The position numbers and the translations under genes were made by a program. Under the pieces are notes generated by a model. It was not told where the DNA came from. It saw only the letters and a program-made list of their open reading frames with translations, and did not search any database. This document shows positions 1 through 7,372 of a stretch of 64,000 bases of DNA, piece after piece (positions within the stretch are counted from its first letter, which is position 1; each line of letters starts with the position of its first letter). The DNA is taken from positions 34,022 to 98,021 of the forward strand of contig JBGQBN010000010.1 of assembly GCA_041494805.1 (NCBI GenBank). The letters run 5' to 3'. The DNA is from JBGQBN01 sp041494805. Its GTDB lineage: Bacteria > Acidobacteriota > Terriglobia > Terriglobales > Acidobacteriaceae.

Positions 1-2
1 TG

Positions 3-674
3 GTCGCCGACTCCAATCAAATGCAGCGCCAGCTACTGGTCAGCGCGCTCCGCCGCCGCCCAGAGTTCACGGTCACCTCCTGCGACGTCAATACGGACGC
101 CATCCTCGCCACCCTCGCGTCCTCACCGGCGCAGGTTGCGGTCATCAACGCCGACCACTCCAGCCATGACTGGCAGGGCATGAGCGTCATGCGCCGCCTT
201 CACTTGGCTCACCCCGAGGTAGCCAAGATCCTGCTGCTCAATGCTTACGACCGCGACCTGGTAGTAAGCGCCTTCCGCTCCGGCGCCAAAGGCTTGTTCT
301 GTTTTCACGCCCAGCCTTTCCGCCTCTTGTGCAAGTGCATCCACAGCGTCCATCGCGGACAGGTCTGGGCCAACAGCGAGCAACTGCAATACCTGATCGA
401 AGTCGTCACCCAGGTCCCATCGCTGCGCATGGTGAATGCCCGCGGACTCAAGCTGCTCACCCCGCGCGAAGAGCAGGTCGTAGCCCTGGTCGCCGACGGA
501 CTCAGAAACCGCGAAGTAGCCCGCGAACTCCGCCTCAGCGAACACACGGTCAAGAAATACCTCTTCCGCATCTTCGACAAGCTGGGCATCTCCAGCCGCG
601 TCGAACTCGTGCTCTACGCCGTCAGTCACGGAGGCCCGCGCCAGGCCGAGTGGGTGGCCGGAGGAGGGGCGTAG
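3..674 (+). CDS. LuxR/NarL-family response regulator with degenerate receiver, 5' end outside window
   Basis: Transcription regulator with an N-terminal receiver-like domain and a C-terminal LuxR helix-turn-helix (LTPREEQVVALVADGLRNRE, then SEHTVKKYLFRIFDKLGI). The frame stays open to the window edge and reads VADSNQMQRQLL, the usual first strand and acidic pocket of a receiver, so the ATG at position 21 is internal and the true start lies upstream. The phosphoacceptor position reads AVINAD, with Asn where Asp is expected, and the usual switch Thr/Ser and Lys positions are Asn and His. This suggests a pseudo-receiver not controlled by phosphorylation; that part is inference. Similar regulators are common in Acidobacteria. 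Its target is unknown. Confidence 0.85.
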   Translation, partial: VADSNQMQRQLLVSALRRRPEFTVTSCDVNTDAILATLASSPAQVAVINADHSSHDWQGMSVMRRLHLAHPEVAKILLLNAYDRDLVVSAFRSGAKGLFCFHAQPFRLLCKCIHSVHRGQVWANSEQLQYLIEVVTQVPSLRMVNARGLKLLTPREEQVVALVADGLRNREVARELRLSEHTVKKYLFRIFDKLGISSRVELVLYAVSHGGPRQAEWVAGGGA

Positions 675-770
675 CGGTGTCTTGCGAAACTGGTTTGATA
701 CTGCGCGACATGGCAGGGATTAGTGTCACCAGCGTGGGTGTCAAGGTCATCGATCAAGAGGGTAGAGGTG

Positions 771-807
771 GAAAAAGCCCCGCCCTTGCAAAAAACGCAA
801 GGACGGG
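771..807 (-). terminator. Rho-independent terminator of the SYLF gene
   Basis: On the minus strand a GC-rich stem (arms 797-807 and 779-789, one mismatch, 7-nt loop) is followed by five T at 776-772. It lies about 30 bp past the stop of the minus-strand SYLF gene. Confidence 0.7.
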
Positions 808-835
808 CCACTCGCCTGACAGCTTCCTGATGCAA

Positions 836-1552
836 TTACTTCTTGTCTTCTTTTGCGTCGGCAATCCGTGCCTGTTGGCCTGCATCTGACACGGCCTTCA
901 TGAATGCGTCCGCACTCTTCGGAGTTGACACCTTGCCCGAAAGAATATTGCGGAACTTCGCGTTCTTGCCGTAAATAGCGCGAGTGGAGTCGTCATCCTG
1001 CTGCACCACCGCACCTTCGAGTGTTAGGCCGGCGAACACGCCCTTGGAGCGCGAGTAGGTCAGCATTTCCGTGTTCATTTTCCAGTCAGTTCCGGCGGAC
1101 GCATGACGGCCAACCGGGCCTGCAGCCACGGATCCTTCGCCGGTCAATTGAAACTTACTGGAGAGCAAATGCTGGAACCCCTGGTCGTTCATGACCAGCA
1201 TCACCAGGTCCACGCCTTCGACTCCGATCTGCAATCCCCAACTTCCGCCGCCAACCGAGACGAACGCGGGAGCGCTCCAACCATCCGATGTACGGCACGA
1301 GCCCACGCCACGTCCGTGCTTGCCACCAAAAATGAAGCCGCCCTTAATCAAGTCTGGCACCACCAGGATGCACTTTGCATTGCTCAGCACTTCTTCCGGG
1401 ATACCCTTGTCTGGCGCTGACATAACCGCGTGGAGAACATCCACGGACTTTTGCAGACGGTCGACCGCATCTTCCCGAGCTGAGCCTGCCCATGCGTAAG
1501 TTCCAACCAAGCCCACGAAGCCCATCAACAGCAGTGAAATTGTCTTTTTCAT
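836..1552 (-). CDS. Exported SYLF-domain (Ysc84-like) lipid-binding protein
   Basis: 238 aa with a clear N-terminal signal peptide (MKKTISLLLMGFVGLVGTYA, then WA). The remainder fits the SYLF/Ysc84 fold: IPEEVLSNAKCILVVPDLIKG, then GGKHGRGVGSCR, SVGGGSWGLQIGVEGVDLVMLV and the closing SRSKGVFAGLTLEGAVV block. In eukaryotes the domain binds phosphoinositides and actin; in bacteria it occurs as a small secreted protein of unknown role, often stress-associated. A Shine-Dalgarno AAGGA stands before the ATG and a terminator follows the stop. It sits alone, next to other envelope genes. Confidence 0.85.
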   Translation of the reverse strand: MKKTISLLLMGFVGLVGTYAWAGSAREDAVDRLQKSVDVLHAVMSAPDKGIPEEVLSNAKCILVVPDLIKGGFIFGGKHGRGVGSCRTSDGWSAPAFVSVGGGSWGLQIGVEGVDLVMLVMNDQGFQHLLSSKFQLTGEGSVAAGPVGRHASAGTDWKMNTEMLTYSRSKGVFAGLTLEGAVVQQDDDSTRAIYGKNAKFRNILSGKVSTPKSADAFMKAVSDAGQQARIADAKEDKK

Positions 1553-1752
1553 GAATTGTTCCTTTAGGAGCTGCAGAACTAAGAGGAGAGAACTTCAGAT
1601 GGCCTGACTTAGTTCAGAGGACCTGAAAGAGAGAGAAGAAGTGCTCGTCTCTACCCTCATGATCGCTCAGGCCCGAAAGAATAGCTGGTCTGAATTGCTC
1701 ACTCGCCTTTGGATCAAGAACAGGAGCAATCTTGCGCACAATCGCAAGGATT

Positions 1753-1998
1753 TCAAAGTGCACCACGACCGCCCAGCTTGGCTGGCGCCGACGCCCGCAA
1801 ATGCAATAAGGCAGCATGCTGATTTATTACTGCTGCCGCTTGCGTGCGGCGGTTGCCATTCGTGCTGTTGAAATCAAGGGTGGTGACGCTATGCTCGCAG
1901 AAGGTGCATTTGAATGTGGTGCCGCCATTCATTGGTTTGGTTGTGTAATATCTCACATCTTCATTGTAGTCCTTACTGCCTGTCCGGGCGTTGGGCAA
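1753..1998 (-). CDS. Possible small zinc-finger-like protein
   Basis: An 81-aa frame containing FKCTFCEHSV followed by NGNRRTQAAAVINQHAALLH. The CxxC plus later His residues are reminiscent of a C2H2-like finger in small acidobacterial proteins. The C-terminal third looks less protein-like, and the start is uncertain. The flanking stretches 1553-1752 and 1999-2091 show no convincing gene. It could equally be a decayed gene. Confidence 0.35.
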   Translation of the reverse strand: MPNARTGSKDYNEDVRYYTTKPMNGGTTFKCTFCEHSVTTLDFNSTNGNRRTQAAAVINQHAALLHLRASAPAKLGGRGAL

Positions 1999-2091
1999 CA
2001 GGTGTGCAACCTTAGAGCAGGAAGCGCGGTCGCCGGCGTGGAGTCCAGATTGATAGCGCGATTCGTGAGGGGCAAGAGAAAGGAAGCAACC

Positions 2092-2319
2092 TCAGTTCTT
2101 CGACCCTCGTGTACGCACGCCAGCAATGGTCAGCGCGATCCCACCTGCGATCAGCACAGCACTGATGAGGGGCGACACTCGTTCACTGTGACTGGTCTGC
2201 ACCCCAATGTTCGTGTCCCCGACCTTGATGCCCTGGGTCTCGCTGGCGGGAATCGGCACGACCAGAGATGCGATGCCGAGCACAATCAGGAGCAGGCCTG
2301 CAAGCAGCAACATTCTCAT
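2092..2319 (-). CDS. Small two-helix membrane protein
   Basis: 75 aa. Helix 1 spans about residues 3-24 (LLLAGLLLIVLGIASLVVPI) and helix 2 about residues 50-66 (ISAVLIAGGIALTIAGV), separated by a polar loop ending in SERVSPL. Layout resembles DUF3185-type small membrane proteins, although the family was not verified. GAGGA stands 7 nt before the ATG, supporting translation. It lies between the SYLF gene and the Crp regulator on the same strand. No function can be given. Confidence 0.7.
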   Translation of the reverse strand: MRMLLLAGLLLIVLGIASLVVPIPASETQGIKVGDTNIGVQTSHSERVSPLISAVLIAGGIALTIAGVRTRGSKN

Positions 2320-2398
2320 ATCATGTCCTCGTGATCCTCGATGCGTCGAAGGATGTAGTCACTGCCGTCGCCTTTCTGGAGAACTCAGAGAAAAACAT

Positions 2399-3079
2399 CT
2401 AGTCGTGCAGAACTATACTGAGCAGCGAGCTGTGGACCTGCAATCCACCTTCTATACCGCCGGAGTAGTGAATAAAGCCCAATTTCCTGAACCGGTTCAT
2501 GAAAAAGCTCACCCGCGAACGGGTGGTTCCGACCATCTCTGCCAGGCTTTCCTGACTTATCTTGGGGACCACCGTCTCAGGCACGCCTTCCTTGCCAAAA
2601 TGAGCTAGCAGCAGAAGCACGCGAGCCAGTCTCTTTTCGCTGGAGTTAAATAGCTGGTCAACCAGATCCTCTTCATAACGGATATTCCGCGCCAGCAAAT
2701 AGGCCACGAACATATCGGAAAACGCATGTTCCCGGTGAAGCGCTTGCATCATCGCCCTCTTGTCTACCCGCATGAGCTGGCAATCTGTCATTGCAAACGC
2801 AGACCCCATGCGCAGAGCCTGACCGGCCAGCGCACCCTCGCCAAAAAAGTTCCCCTCGCTTAACAGGCCTATGGTGGCTTCTCTGCCGGTCTTGGATACG
2901 ACGGTGAGCTTTACTCTTCCTGATTGGATATAGAAGACCGCGTCGGCTTCATCTCCCTGGGCGAAGATTCCTTGCTTTTTTTCAACCGCCAGGCTCTTCC
3001 TGCCCTCGCCAATGGTTGCGAGGAAGGTGCTGGGGTCGAACTCGCGTCTTTTCTTACTTGCTGCTGCAGGAGAACTCAT
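2399..3079 (-). CDS. Crp/Fnr-family transcriptional regulator
   Basis: One-component regulator with an N-terminal cyclic-nucleotide-binding-type barrel (QGDEADAVFYIQSGRVKL, then GNFFGEGALAGQ) and a C-terminal winged helix (SQESLAEMVGTTRSRVSFFM). No Cys cluster for an Fnr-type iron-sulfur centre is visible in the N-terminus. The segment SSEKRLARVLLLLAHFGKEG links the dimer helix to the DNA-binding domain, as in a widespread acidobacterial subgroup. Start: an ATG at 3079 gives MSSPAAASKKRR; an upstream GTG at 3118 would add 13 residues, and neither has a strong Shine-Dalgarno. Ligand and regulon are unknown; nearby envelope genes are plausible targets by position only. Confidence 0.9.
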   Translation of the reverse strand: MSSPAAASKKRREFDPSTFLATIGEGRKSLAVEKKQGIFAQGDEADAVFYIQSGRVKLTVVSKTGREATIGLLSEGNFFGEGALAGQALRMGSAFAMTDCQLMRVDKRAMMQALHREHAFSDMFVAYLLARNIRYEEDLVDQLFNSSEKRLARVLLLLAHFGKEGVPETVVPKISQESLAEMVGTTRSRVSFFMNRFRKLGFIHYSGGIEGGLQVHSSLLSIVLHD

Positions 3080-3217
3080 CAAACGCAATTCTAGTCCCAC
3101 AGAGTCGTTCTGTGGCACAAATCGTGACTAACCCGGGAGGGCCAATCTCTTCTTGGGCCCGGGGGTTCAAAAGTGAGCGATTCTGCAGAGACAGGCCCGC
3201 TTGGTGTTGCTGGCCAG

Positions 3218-3358
3218 TTACTTTTCCGAAGCCGCCAAGCGCCGATCTCGATGCGGATCCGTGCGGGGTTGGCCAGTGCTCAACTCACATTTTTCTCCCG
3301 GCTTAGAGCCACAAGTGGGACAACGAACCGCCAGGGCTGGTTTCTGCTTGGCTTTCAT
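3218..3358 (-). CDS. 46-aa zinc-ribbon-like protein
   Basis: Very small protein starting MKAKQKPALAVRCPTCG and continuing SKPGEKCELSTG, then TDPHRDRRLA. The pattern CxxC...C...HxxR is a compact candidate zinc site seen in short acidobacterial proteins. The frame extends 25 codons upstream, but that extension has no finger-family features, so the internal ATG at 3358 is preferred. Role unknown; nucleic-acid or protein binding is possible. Confidence 0.6.
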   Translation of the reverse strand: MKAKQKPALAVRCPTCGSKPGEKCELSTGQPRTDPHRDRRLAASEK

Positions 3359-3754
3359 AGGTACATAATACAGGATCGCTCGGCAACAAAGATGTGCAAT
3401 TGTGACCAGTGCCTTCGCGTCAATCAGCGGCATCGCAACCCTAATTTTTCACATGTGAGCTATCTTGCTCAGACACGAAAGTCTACACCTGTCATTCTCT
3501 ATTCTCCTGAGTGTGTCGAGAGAGCGACGAGCGCTAATTCGTAGCTCTCATTCTTAGGTCGCTGCGGTCGGGTCCTGATCAAGCCACATCGAAGCGACCA
3601 CATCCAGCCGATTGGCATTCTGTATCCGGTGTATGCCGCGAAACCTTACGGCAGACACGATTCGACCCTGAAAGCTCTCGAACATTTGACATTAGGGCAA
3701 CACCTCCAGGCGGATGAGAGGCGTTAGCCCGTGTAAGAAGAAAGGTCAAAGCTC
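3359..3754. other. Intergenic region, no gene seen
   Basis: About 400 bp between the minus-strand zinc-ribbon gene and the plus-strand small membrane gene. Only short frames without family features are present. A TTGACA at about 3687-3692 could be part of a promoter for the plus-strand gene, but no good -10 box follows at normal spacing. Confidence 0.4.
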
Positions 3755-3943
3755 ATGCCTTTAATTCAACTCCTGGAAGTTCTCATCGTGGTGGGTGTCC
3801 TCCTGTGGCTGGTGAATCGCTTCATTCCAATGCAGGGATCCATCAAGTCAATTTTGAATGGCGTCGTGGTCATTGCTGTGGTTCTGTGGCTGCTGAATGT
3901 TTTTGGACTGTTTCATTCCCTTTCCCGGGTCCGCGTTGGGTGA
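3755..3943 (+). CDS. Thivi_2564-family small membrane protein
   Basis: 62 aa with two hydrophobic helices (residues 5-23, LLEVLIVVGVLLWLVNRF, and 34-52, ILNGVVVIAVVLWLLNVF) separated by IPMQGSIKS. This matches the conserved pattern of the Thivi_2564 membrane family (a helix ending in NRFIPM, a short loop, then LN and a second helix). Function of the family is unknown. AAAGG precedes the ATG. The downstream OmpA-family gene starts 96 bp later on the same strand, so co-transcription is likely. Confidence 0.8.
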   Translation: MPLIQLLEVLIVVGVLLWLVNRFIPMQGSIKSILNGVVVIAVVLWLLNVFGLFHSLSRVRVG

Positions 3944-4027
3944 AGGATGATGCAAGGGAAACCAGGCAAGAAGGCTGGATACACCAACACAAGATCGATA
4001 CAACGCAACCCGGCAGATATCTGCCTC

Positions 4028-4033
4028 AAGGAG
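4028..4033 (+). promoter_or_regulatory. Shine-Dalgarno deciding a TTG start
   Basis: AAGGAG lies 6 nt before TTG at 4040. This is why the OmpA-family protein is annotated from 4040 and not from the upstream ATG at 3947. Confidence 0.75.
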
Positions 4034-4039
4034 AATACT

Positions 4040-5581
4040 TTGAAGACCAAACTTTTGTTAGCAGTCGGAATCACCCTCAGTTTGAGCGCGTTCGCTCAAA
4101 CCAATTCTCAACCAACCATGGCCATCGAACCCATGGCTCACACGCCGACGTTCCGGGTCACCGTAGTCAGCCGCAGCGTAAAGGCCGTCAACTATGAACA
4201 TCGCAGCGGAGCCAGCAAGCTGGATTTTGCGGGTACGGACCTCATGCCCGGGGCCAACGGCCAAGCCAAAGTGGAAAGCAAAAAGGGCTACATCGAAATC
4301 GAGGTGGAATTTGGCAATCTGCAAAAGCCCACGACTTTCGGCAATGAATACCTGACCTACATCCTGTGGGCAATTTCACCCGAAGGCCGGGCAATCAACT
4401 TGGGCGAGGTATTGGTGGGCGACAACAGCCGCAGCAAGCTGGACGTAACCACAGACCTGCAAGCCTTTGCTCTGGTCGTCACGGCGGAACCTTATTATGC
4501 TGTGCGCCAACCCAGCAACGTCGTAGTGATTGAGAATGTAGTTCGCGAAGACACGAAGGGGACTACTGAAGCCCTCAATGCCAAGCATGACTTTCTCGAG
4601 CGCGGCGGCTACATCCCCACTGGTTACAAATTTGACCCGGTGGTTCTGAATGCCAAGTTACCGTTGGAATACTTCGAGGCGCGAAATGCACTACGCATTG
4701 CCCAATCCGAGGGGGCCGAGAGGTACGCCAGCGACAGCTATCAGCACGCGGTTCAACTAATGAACAACGCCGATGAATACGCTGTGCGAAACAATGTCCC
4801 GACAAAACCGCTGATCGCAGTCTCCCGAGAGGCAGTACAGACTGCCGAAGATGCCCGCGCGATTGCAGTCAAGAAGATGGACGAGGAGCGCCTAGCCAAC
4901 GAACGCCAGGCTTCCTCCGACGCACAAGCACAGTCCCAGGCGCAAGCCGACGAGGCAACCCGGCAGAAGGCACAGGCTGAGTCTGATGCGGCAAAAGCGC
5001 AATCCGACATGGCCGCAAGTCAAGCAGCATCAGCAGCGGCACTCACTGCGGCTCAGGCAGATGCCGACCAATCCCGCCTAGCTGCACAGCAGGCTCAGTT
5101 GAGCGCGCAACAGGCGGAAACCGACAAAGCGGCCATGCGCACCCGATTGTCTGAGCAGCTGAATTCCATTCTCCAGACTCGCGATAGCGCGCGCGGGCTC
5201 ATCGTCAGCATGTCCGATGTTTTGTTTGACACCGGAAAATACTCGTTGAAACCGGGTGCACGGGAGAAGCTGGCGAAAGTCGCCGGTATTCTGCTCGCCT
5301 ACCCTGGACTCAACATTGAAGTCGGCGGCTACACGGATAACGTCGGCGGCGATGAGATGAATCAAAAACTGTCTGAGAACCGTGCCGACTCGGTGCGCGA
5401 CTACCTCGTACAGCAAGGGGTAGCGATGAATTCGGTTTCAGCCAGAGGCTTCGGCAACACTTTGCCGGTAGCCTCAAACGATAATTCCGCCGGTCGGCAG
5501 CAGAACCGGAGAGTTGAACTTCTCGTGTCCGGCGAAGCCATCGGCAACCCGGTCGATGCAACCACAGGAAGCTTGCGCTAG
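4040..5581 (+). CDS. OmpA-family outer-membrane/peptidoglycan-associated protein
   Basis: 513 aa from a TTG start with signal peptide MKTKLLLAVGITLSLSAFAQ. Residues about 25-230 form an unassigned beta-rich domain. A helical stretch follows (LEYFEARNALRIAQSEGAER, DUF4398-like in style), then an Ala/Gln-rich coiled coil (about 280-380) with many AQSQAQAD-type repeats. The C-terminus is an OmpA domain: SDVLFDTGKYSLKPGAREKL, GGYTDNVGG, LSENRADSVRDYL and GRQQNRRVEL, which includes the Asp and Arg that bind diaminopimelate in peptidoglycan. It probably tethers or spans the envelope via the coiled coil. Neighbours are the Thivi_2564 protein upstream and the Gln-rich exported protein downstream. Confidence 0.85.
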   Translation: MKTKLLLAVGITLSLSAFAQTNSQPTMAIEPMAHTPTFRVTVVSRSVKAVNYEHRSGASKLDFAGTDLMPGANGQAKVESKKGYIEIEVEFGNLQKPTTFGNEYLTYILWAISPEGRAINLGEVLVGDNSRSKLDVTTDLQAFALVVTAEPYYAVRQPSNVVVIENVVREDTKGTTEALNAKHDFLERGGYIPTGYKFDPVVLNAKLPLEYFEARNALRIAQSEGAERYASDSYQHAVQLMNNADEYAVRNNVPTKPLIAVSREAVQTAEDARAIAVKKMDEERLANERQASSDAQAQSQAQADEATRQKAQAESDAAKAQSDMAASQAASAAALTAAQADADQSRLAAQQAQLSAQQAETDKAAMRTRLSEQLNSILQTRDSARGLIVSMSDVLFDTGKYSLKPGAREKLAKVAGILLAYPGLNIEVGGYTDNVGGDEMNQKLSENRADSVRDYLVQQGVAMNSVSARGFGNTLPVASNDNSAGRQQNRRVELLVSGEAIGNPVDATTGSLR

Positions 5582-5625
5582 AGCAAGCGGTATTGAGCGA
5601 TCGGTAGGTAATGGAGGCAACACCC

Positions 5626-6351
5626 ATGAAACTAGTTGGAGTTTTCAGCACAGCAGTTTTGTCTTTGACCCTCGGAACTGCGGCTCCCGCGTACGCCCAG
5701 CAGGAGCAACAGGAACAGCAGCAGGAGCAGAAGGACAAGCCTGCCCAGCAAAAAGAGAAACACGCACAGCAGGAAGAGAAAAAAGCGCAACAGAACGAGC
5801 ACCAGGCGCAGCAGAAGGAACAACACGGTCAACAGGAAAAAGCACAGCAGGACAAGCCCACCCAGCGGGAAGAGCAACACGCGAAGGACGCCAGGCCTGC
5901 CCAGCAGAACGAGCACCAGGCGGAGCAGGACAACCAACACGCACAGCAGCAACCGCGGCATAACGAACAACCACGGCGCACAGAGGAACAGCAGCGTGTC
6001 CAGCACAGCGCCTGGCAGCAGCATCGCGCACGAAGCTGGCAGTCAGACCACCGCACTTGGCAACAACGTGGCGGCTACCACGGCTACCGCATCCCTGACT
6101 ACCGGTTCCGTACATACTTTGGGCCGGAGCATGGGTTCCGCATCTACGGCCTCCCCTTCCTGGTGGTGGGCGGATACCCGCGCTTCCAGTACGGTGGCTA
6201 TTGGGTCAGCGCCGTTGACCCATGGCCGGAATACTGGGCGGTGGACTGGTACGACACCGACGACGTTTATGTCACCTACGTCGACAACGGCTATTACCTG
6301 TTCAACCGCAGGTATCCCACCGTCGGAATTGCGATCAGCATCTCGGAGTAG
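5626..6351 (+). CDS. Exported Gln-rich low-complexity protein with Tyr/Trp-rich C-terminus
   Basis: 241 aa. GGAGG at 5613-5617 sits 8 nt before the ATG at 5626; the ATG at 5611 overlaps that site, so the later start is used. Signal peptide MKLVGVFSTAVLSLTLGTAA ends at AYA-QQ. Residues about 25-130 are imperfect short repeats of the type KxAQQxEK/HAQQxE, very rich in Q, E, K and H. Residues about 150-240 are Tyr/Trp/Gly-rich (YHGYRIPDYRFRTYFGPEHG and later WPEYWAVDWYDTDDVYVTYV), resembling small exported acidobacterial proteins with YxxxW-type motifs. Function unknown. Length of the repeat tract may vary between strains. Confidence 0.75.
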   Translation: MKLVGVFSTAVLSLTLGTAAPAYAQQEQQEQQQEQKDKPAQQKEKHAQQEEKKAQQNEHQAQQKEQHGQQEKAQQDKPTQREEQHAKDARPAQQNEHQAEQDNQHAQQQPRHNEQPRRTEEQQRVQHSAWQQHRARSWQSDHRTWQQRGGYHGYRIPDYRFRTYFGPEHGFRIYGLPFLVVGGYPRFQYGGYWVSAVDPWPEYWAVDWYDTDDVYVTYVDNGYYLFNRRYPTVGIAISISE

Positions 6352-6389
6352 CGGTGTACCCCTCATGAATACATGACAAGGAGCAAAAC

Positions 6390-6545
6390 ATGCTTGGAAC
6401 TATATTGATCGTGATCCTGGTTTTAGCACTTCTAGGGGCGCTGCCACGGTGGTCGCATAGCCGGGATTGGGGTTATGCCCCGACCGGAGGAGTAGGACTC
6501 ATCCTTTTCGTCATTGTGATTCTCCTGGTTCTCGGGCGCATTTGA
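6390..6545 (+). CDS. DUF3309-family 51-aa membrane protein
   Basis: Too short for usual ORF lists. AAGGAG at 6378-6383, 6 nt before the ATG. The product begins MLGTILIVILVLALLGALPR, has a central HSRDWGYAPTGGVGLIL and ends in a second helix with LLVLGRI. This is the DUF3309 pattern: two helices around a conserved W/Y-G-Y-x-P-x-G-G turn. Such proteins are induced by stress in some bacteria, but no function is established. A strong terminator follows at 6571, so it is the last gene of the unit beginning at 3755 or 5626. Confidence 0.85.
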   Translation: MLGTILIVILVLALLGALPRWSHSRDWGYAPTGGVGLILFVIVILLVLGRI

Positions 6546-6570
6546 GCTATGTGCTCCCCGGCAATCTCGT

Positions 6571-6604
6571 CAGGCGCCATAGCCAAGGGTTGGCGCCTGC
6601 TTTT
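6571..6604 (+). terminator. Rho-independent terminator after the DUF3309 gene
   Basis: Perfect 9-bp stem CAGGCGCCA (6571-6579) / TGGCGCCTG (6591-6599), 11-nt loop, then C and TTTT. Confidence 0.85.
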
Positions 6605-6703
6605 CTGTCCGTGCCACGGTACTTCTCCTCGTCGTACTCAAGCCGCGATCTTCTCCGCCCTAACTCCAACCGGCAGAACCAGTTCCTCCTAATCCATATA
6701 TTA

Positions 6704-6715
6704 TTGTACGTACAA
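6704..6715. promoter_or_regulatory. 12-bp perfect palindrome, possible operator
   Basis: TTGTACGTACAA lies in an AT-rich stretch 157 bp before the molybdenum hydroxylase operon and 16 bp before the parS-like site. It may be a dimeric regulator site or chance. The rest of 6605-6871 holds no gene. Confidence 0.3.
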
Positions 6716-6731
6716 CATCGTCATCACAAAA

Positions 6732-6747
6732 TGTTCCACGTGGAACA
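6732..6747. other. parS: parS-like centromere site
   Basis: TGTTCCACGTGGAACA is a perfect 16-bp palindrome matching the bacterial parS consensus TGTTNCACGTGNAACA bound by ParB. It is intergenic, 125 bp upstream of the operon start. No second copy was found in the window; other CACGTG cores lack the flanking arms. parS sites normally cluster near the replication origin, so this would place the window in the origin-proximal part of the chromosome. Confidence 0.75.
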
Positions 6748-6871
6748 CTTCTCCACTTTGTCACCCGTCCTTTCCTGCCCCGTCCACCCCTCCCTTGTCA
6801 TCCCGCCCCTGCTTTTGGTATTGTGGGCCGCCGCAATCAATCCCTGTTAACCCTTACCACCATGGGGAGAT

Positions 6872-7369
6872 ATGAAAAAGAACGTCACGATTACCGTCAA
6901 TGGACTTGAGCAGCGCGCGACGGTTGAGCCGCGCCTGCTGCTCGTACACTTCCTGCGCGAAACCGCCGGGCTGACCGGCACGCACGTGGGCTGCGAGACC
7001 TCATTGTGCGGCGCCTGCACCGTCCTGATGGACGGACGCGCCGTTAAGTCCTGCACTGTGCTCGCCGTCCAGGCCGATGGCCACCCGGTCACCACGGTCG
7101 AAGGCCTGGCCAACGGCGCCAAGCTGCATCCCATCCAGGAAGGATTCTGGGAGGAGCACGGCCTGCAGTGCGGCTTTTGCACTCCGGGCATGATCATGTG
7201 CTCGCATGATCTGCTGGACCACAACCCCAGCCCGTCGGACTCCGAGATTCGCGAGGCCATCAACGGCAACATCTGCCGCTGCACCGGCTACCAGAACATT
7301 GTGGCTGCGGTGAAGAACGCTTCCCGCAAAATGTCCAAGCGCGTCCCGGCACGCGCGGGAGCGAGGTGA
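6872..7369 (+). CDS. 2Fe-2S subunit of a form II CO-dehydrogenase-like molybdenum hydroxylase (CoxS type)
   Basis: 165 aa, electron-transfer subunit with two [2Fe-2S] clusters. N-terminal plant-ferredoxin cluster: GCETSLCGACTVLMDGR with a later Cys (KSCTVLA). C-terminal cluster: QCGFCTPGM and NICRCTGYQNI. It would accept electrons from the molybdenum subunit and pass them to the FAD subunit, in the cytoplasm, as no signal peptide is present. The Mo subunit follows after 3 bp and the FAD subunit after that; the S-L-M order is typical of form II systems (form I is M-S-L). Confidence 0.9.
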   Translation: MKKNVTITVNGLEQRATVEPRLLLVHFLRETAGLTGTHVGCETSLCGACTVLMDGRAVKSCTVLAVQADGHPVTTVEGLANGAKLHPIQEGFWEEHGLQCGFCTPGMIMCSHDLLDHNPSPSDSEIREAINGNICRCTGYQNIVAAVKNASRKMSKRVPARAGAR

Positions 7370-7372
7370 GCC

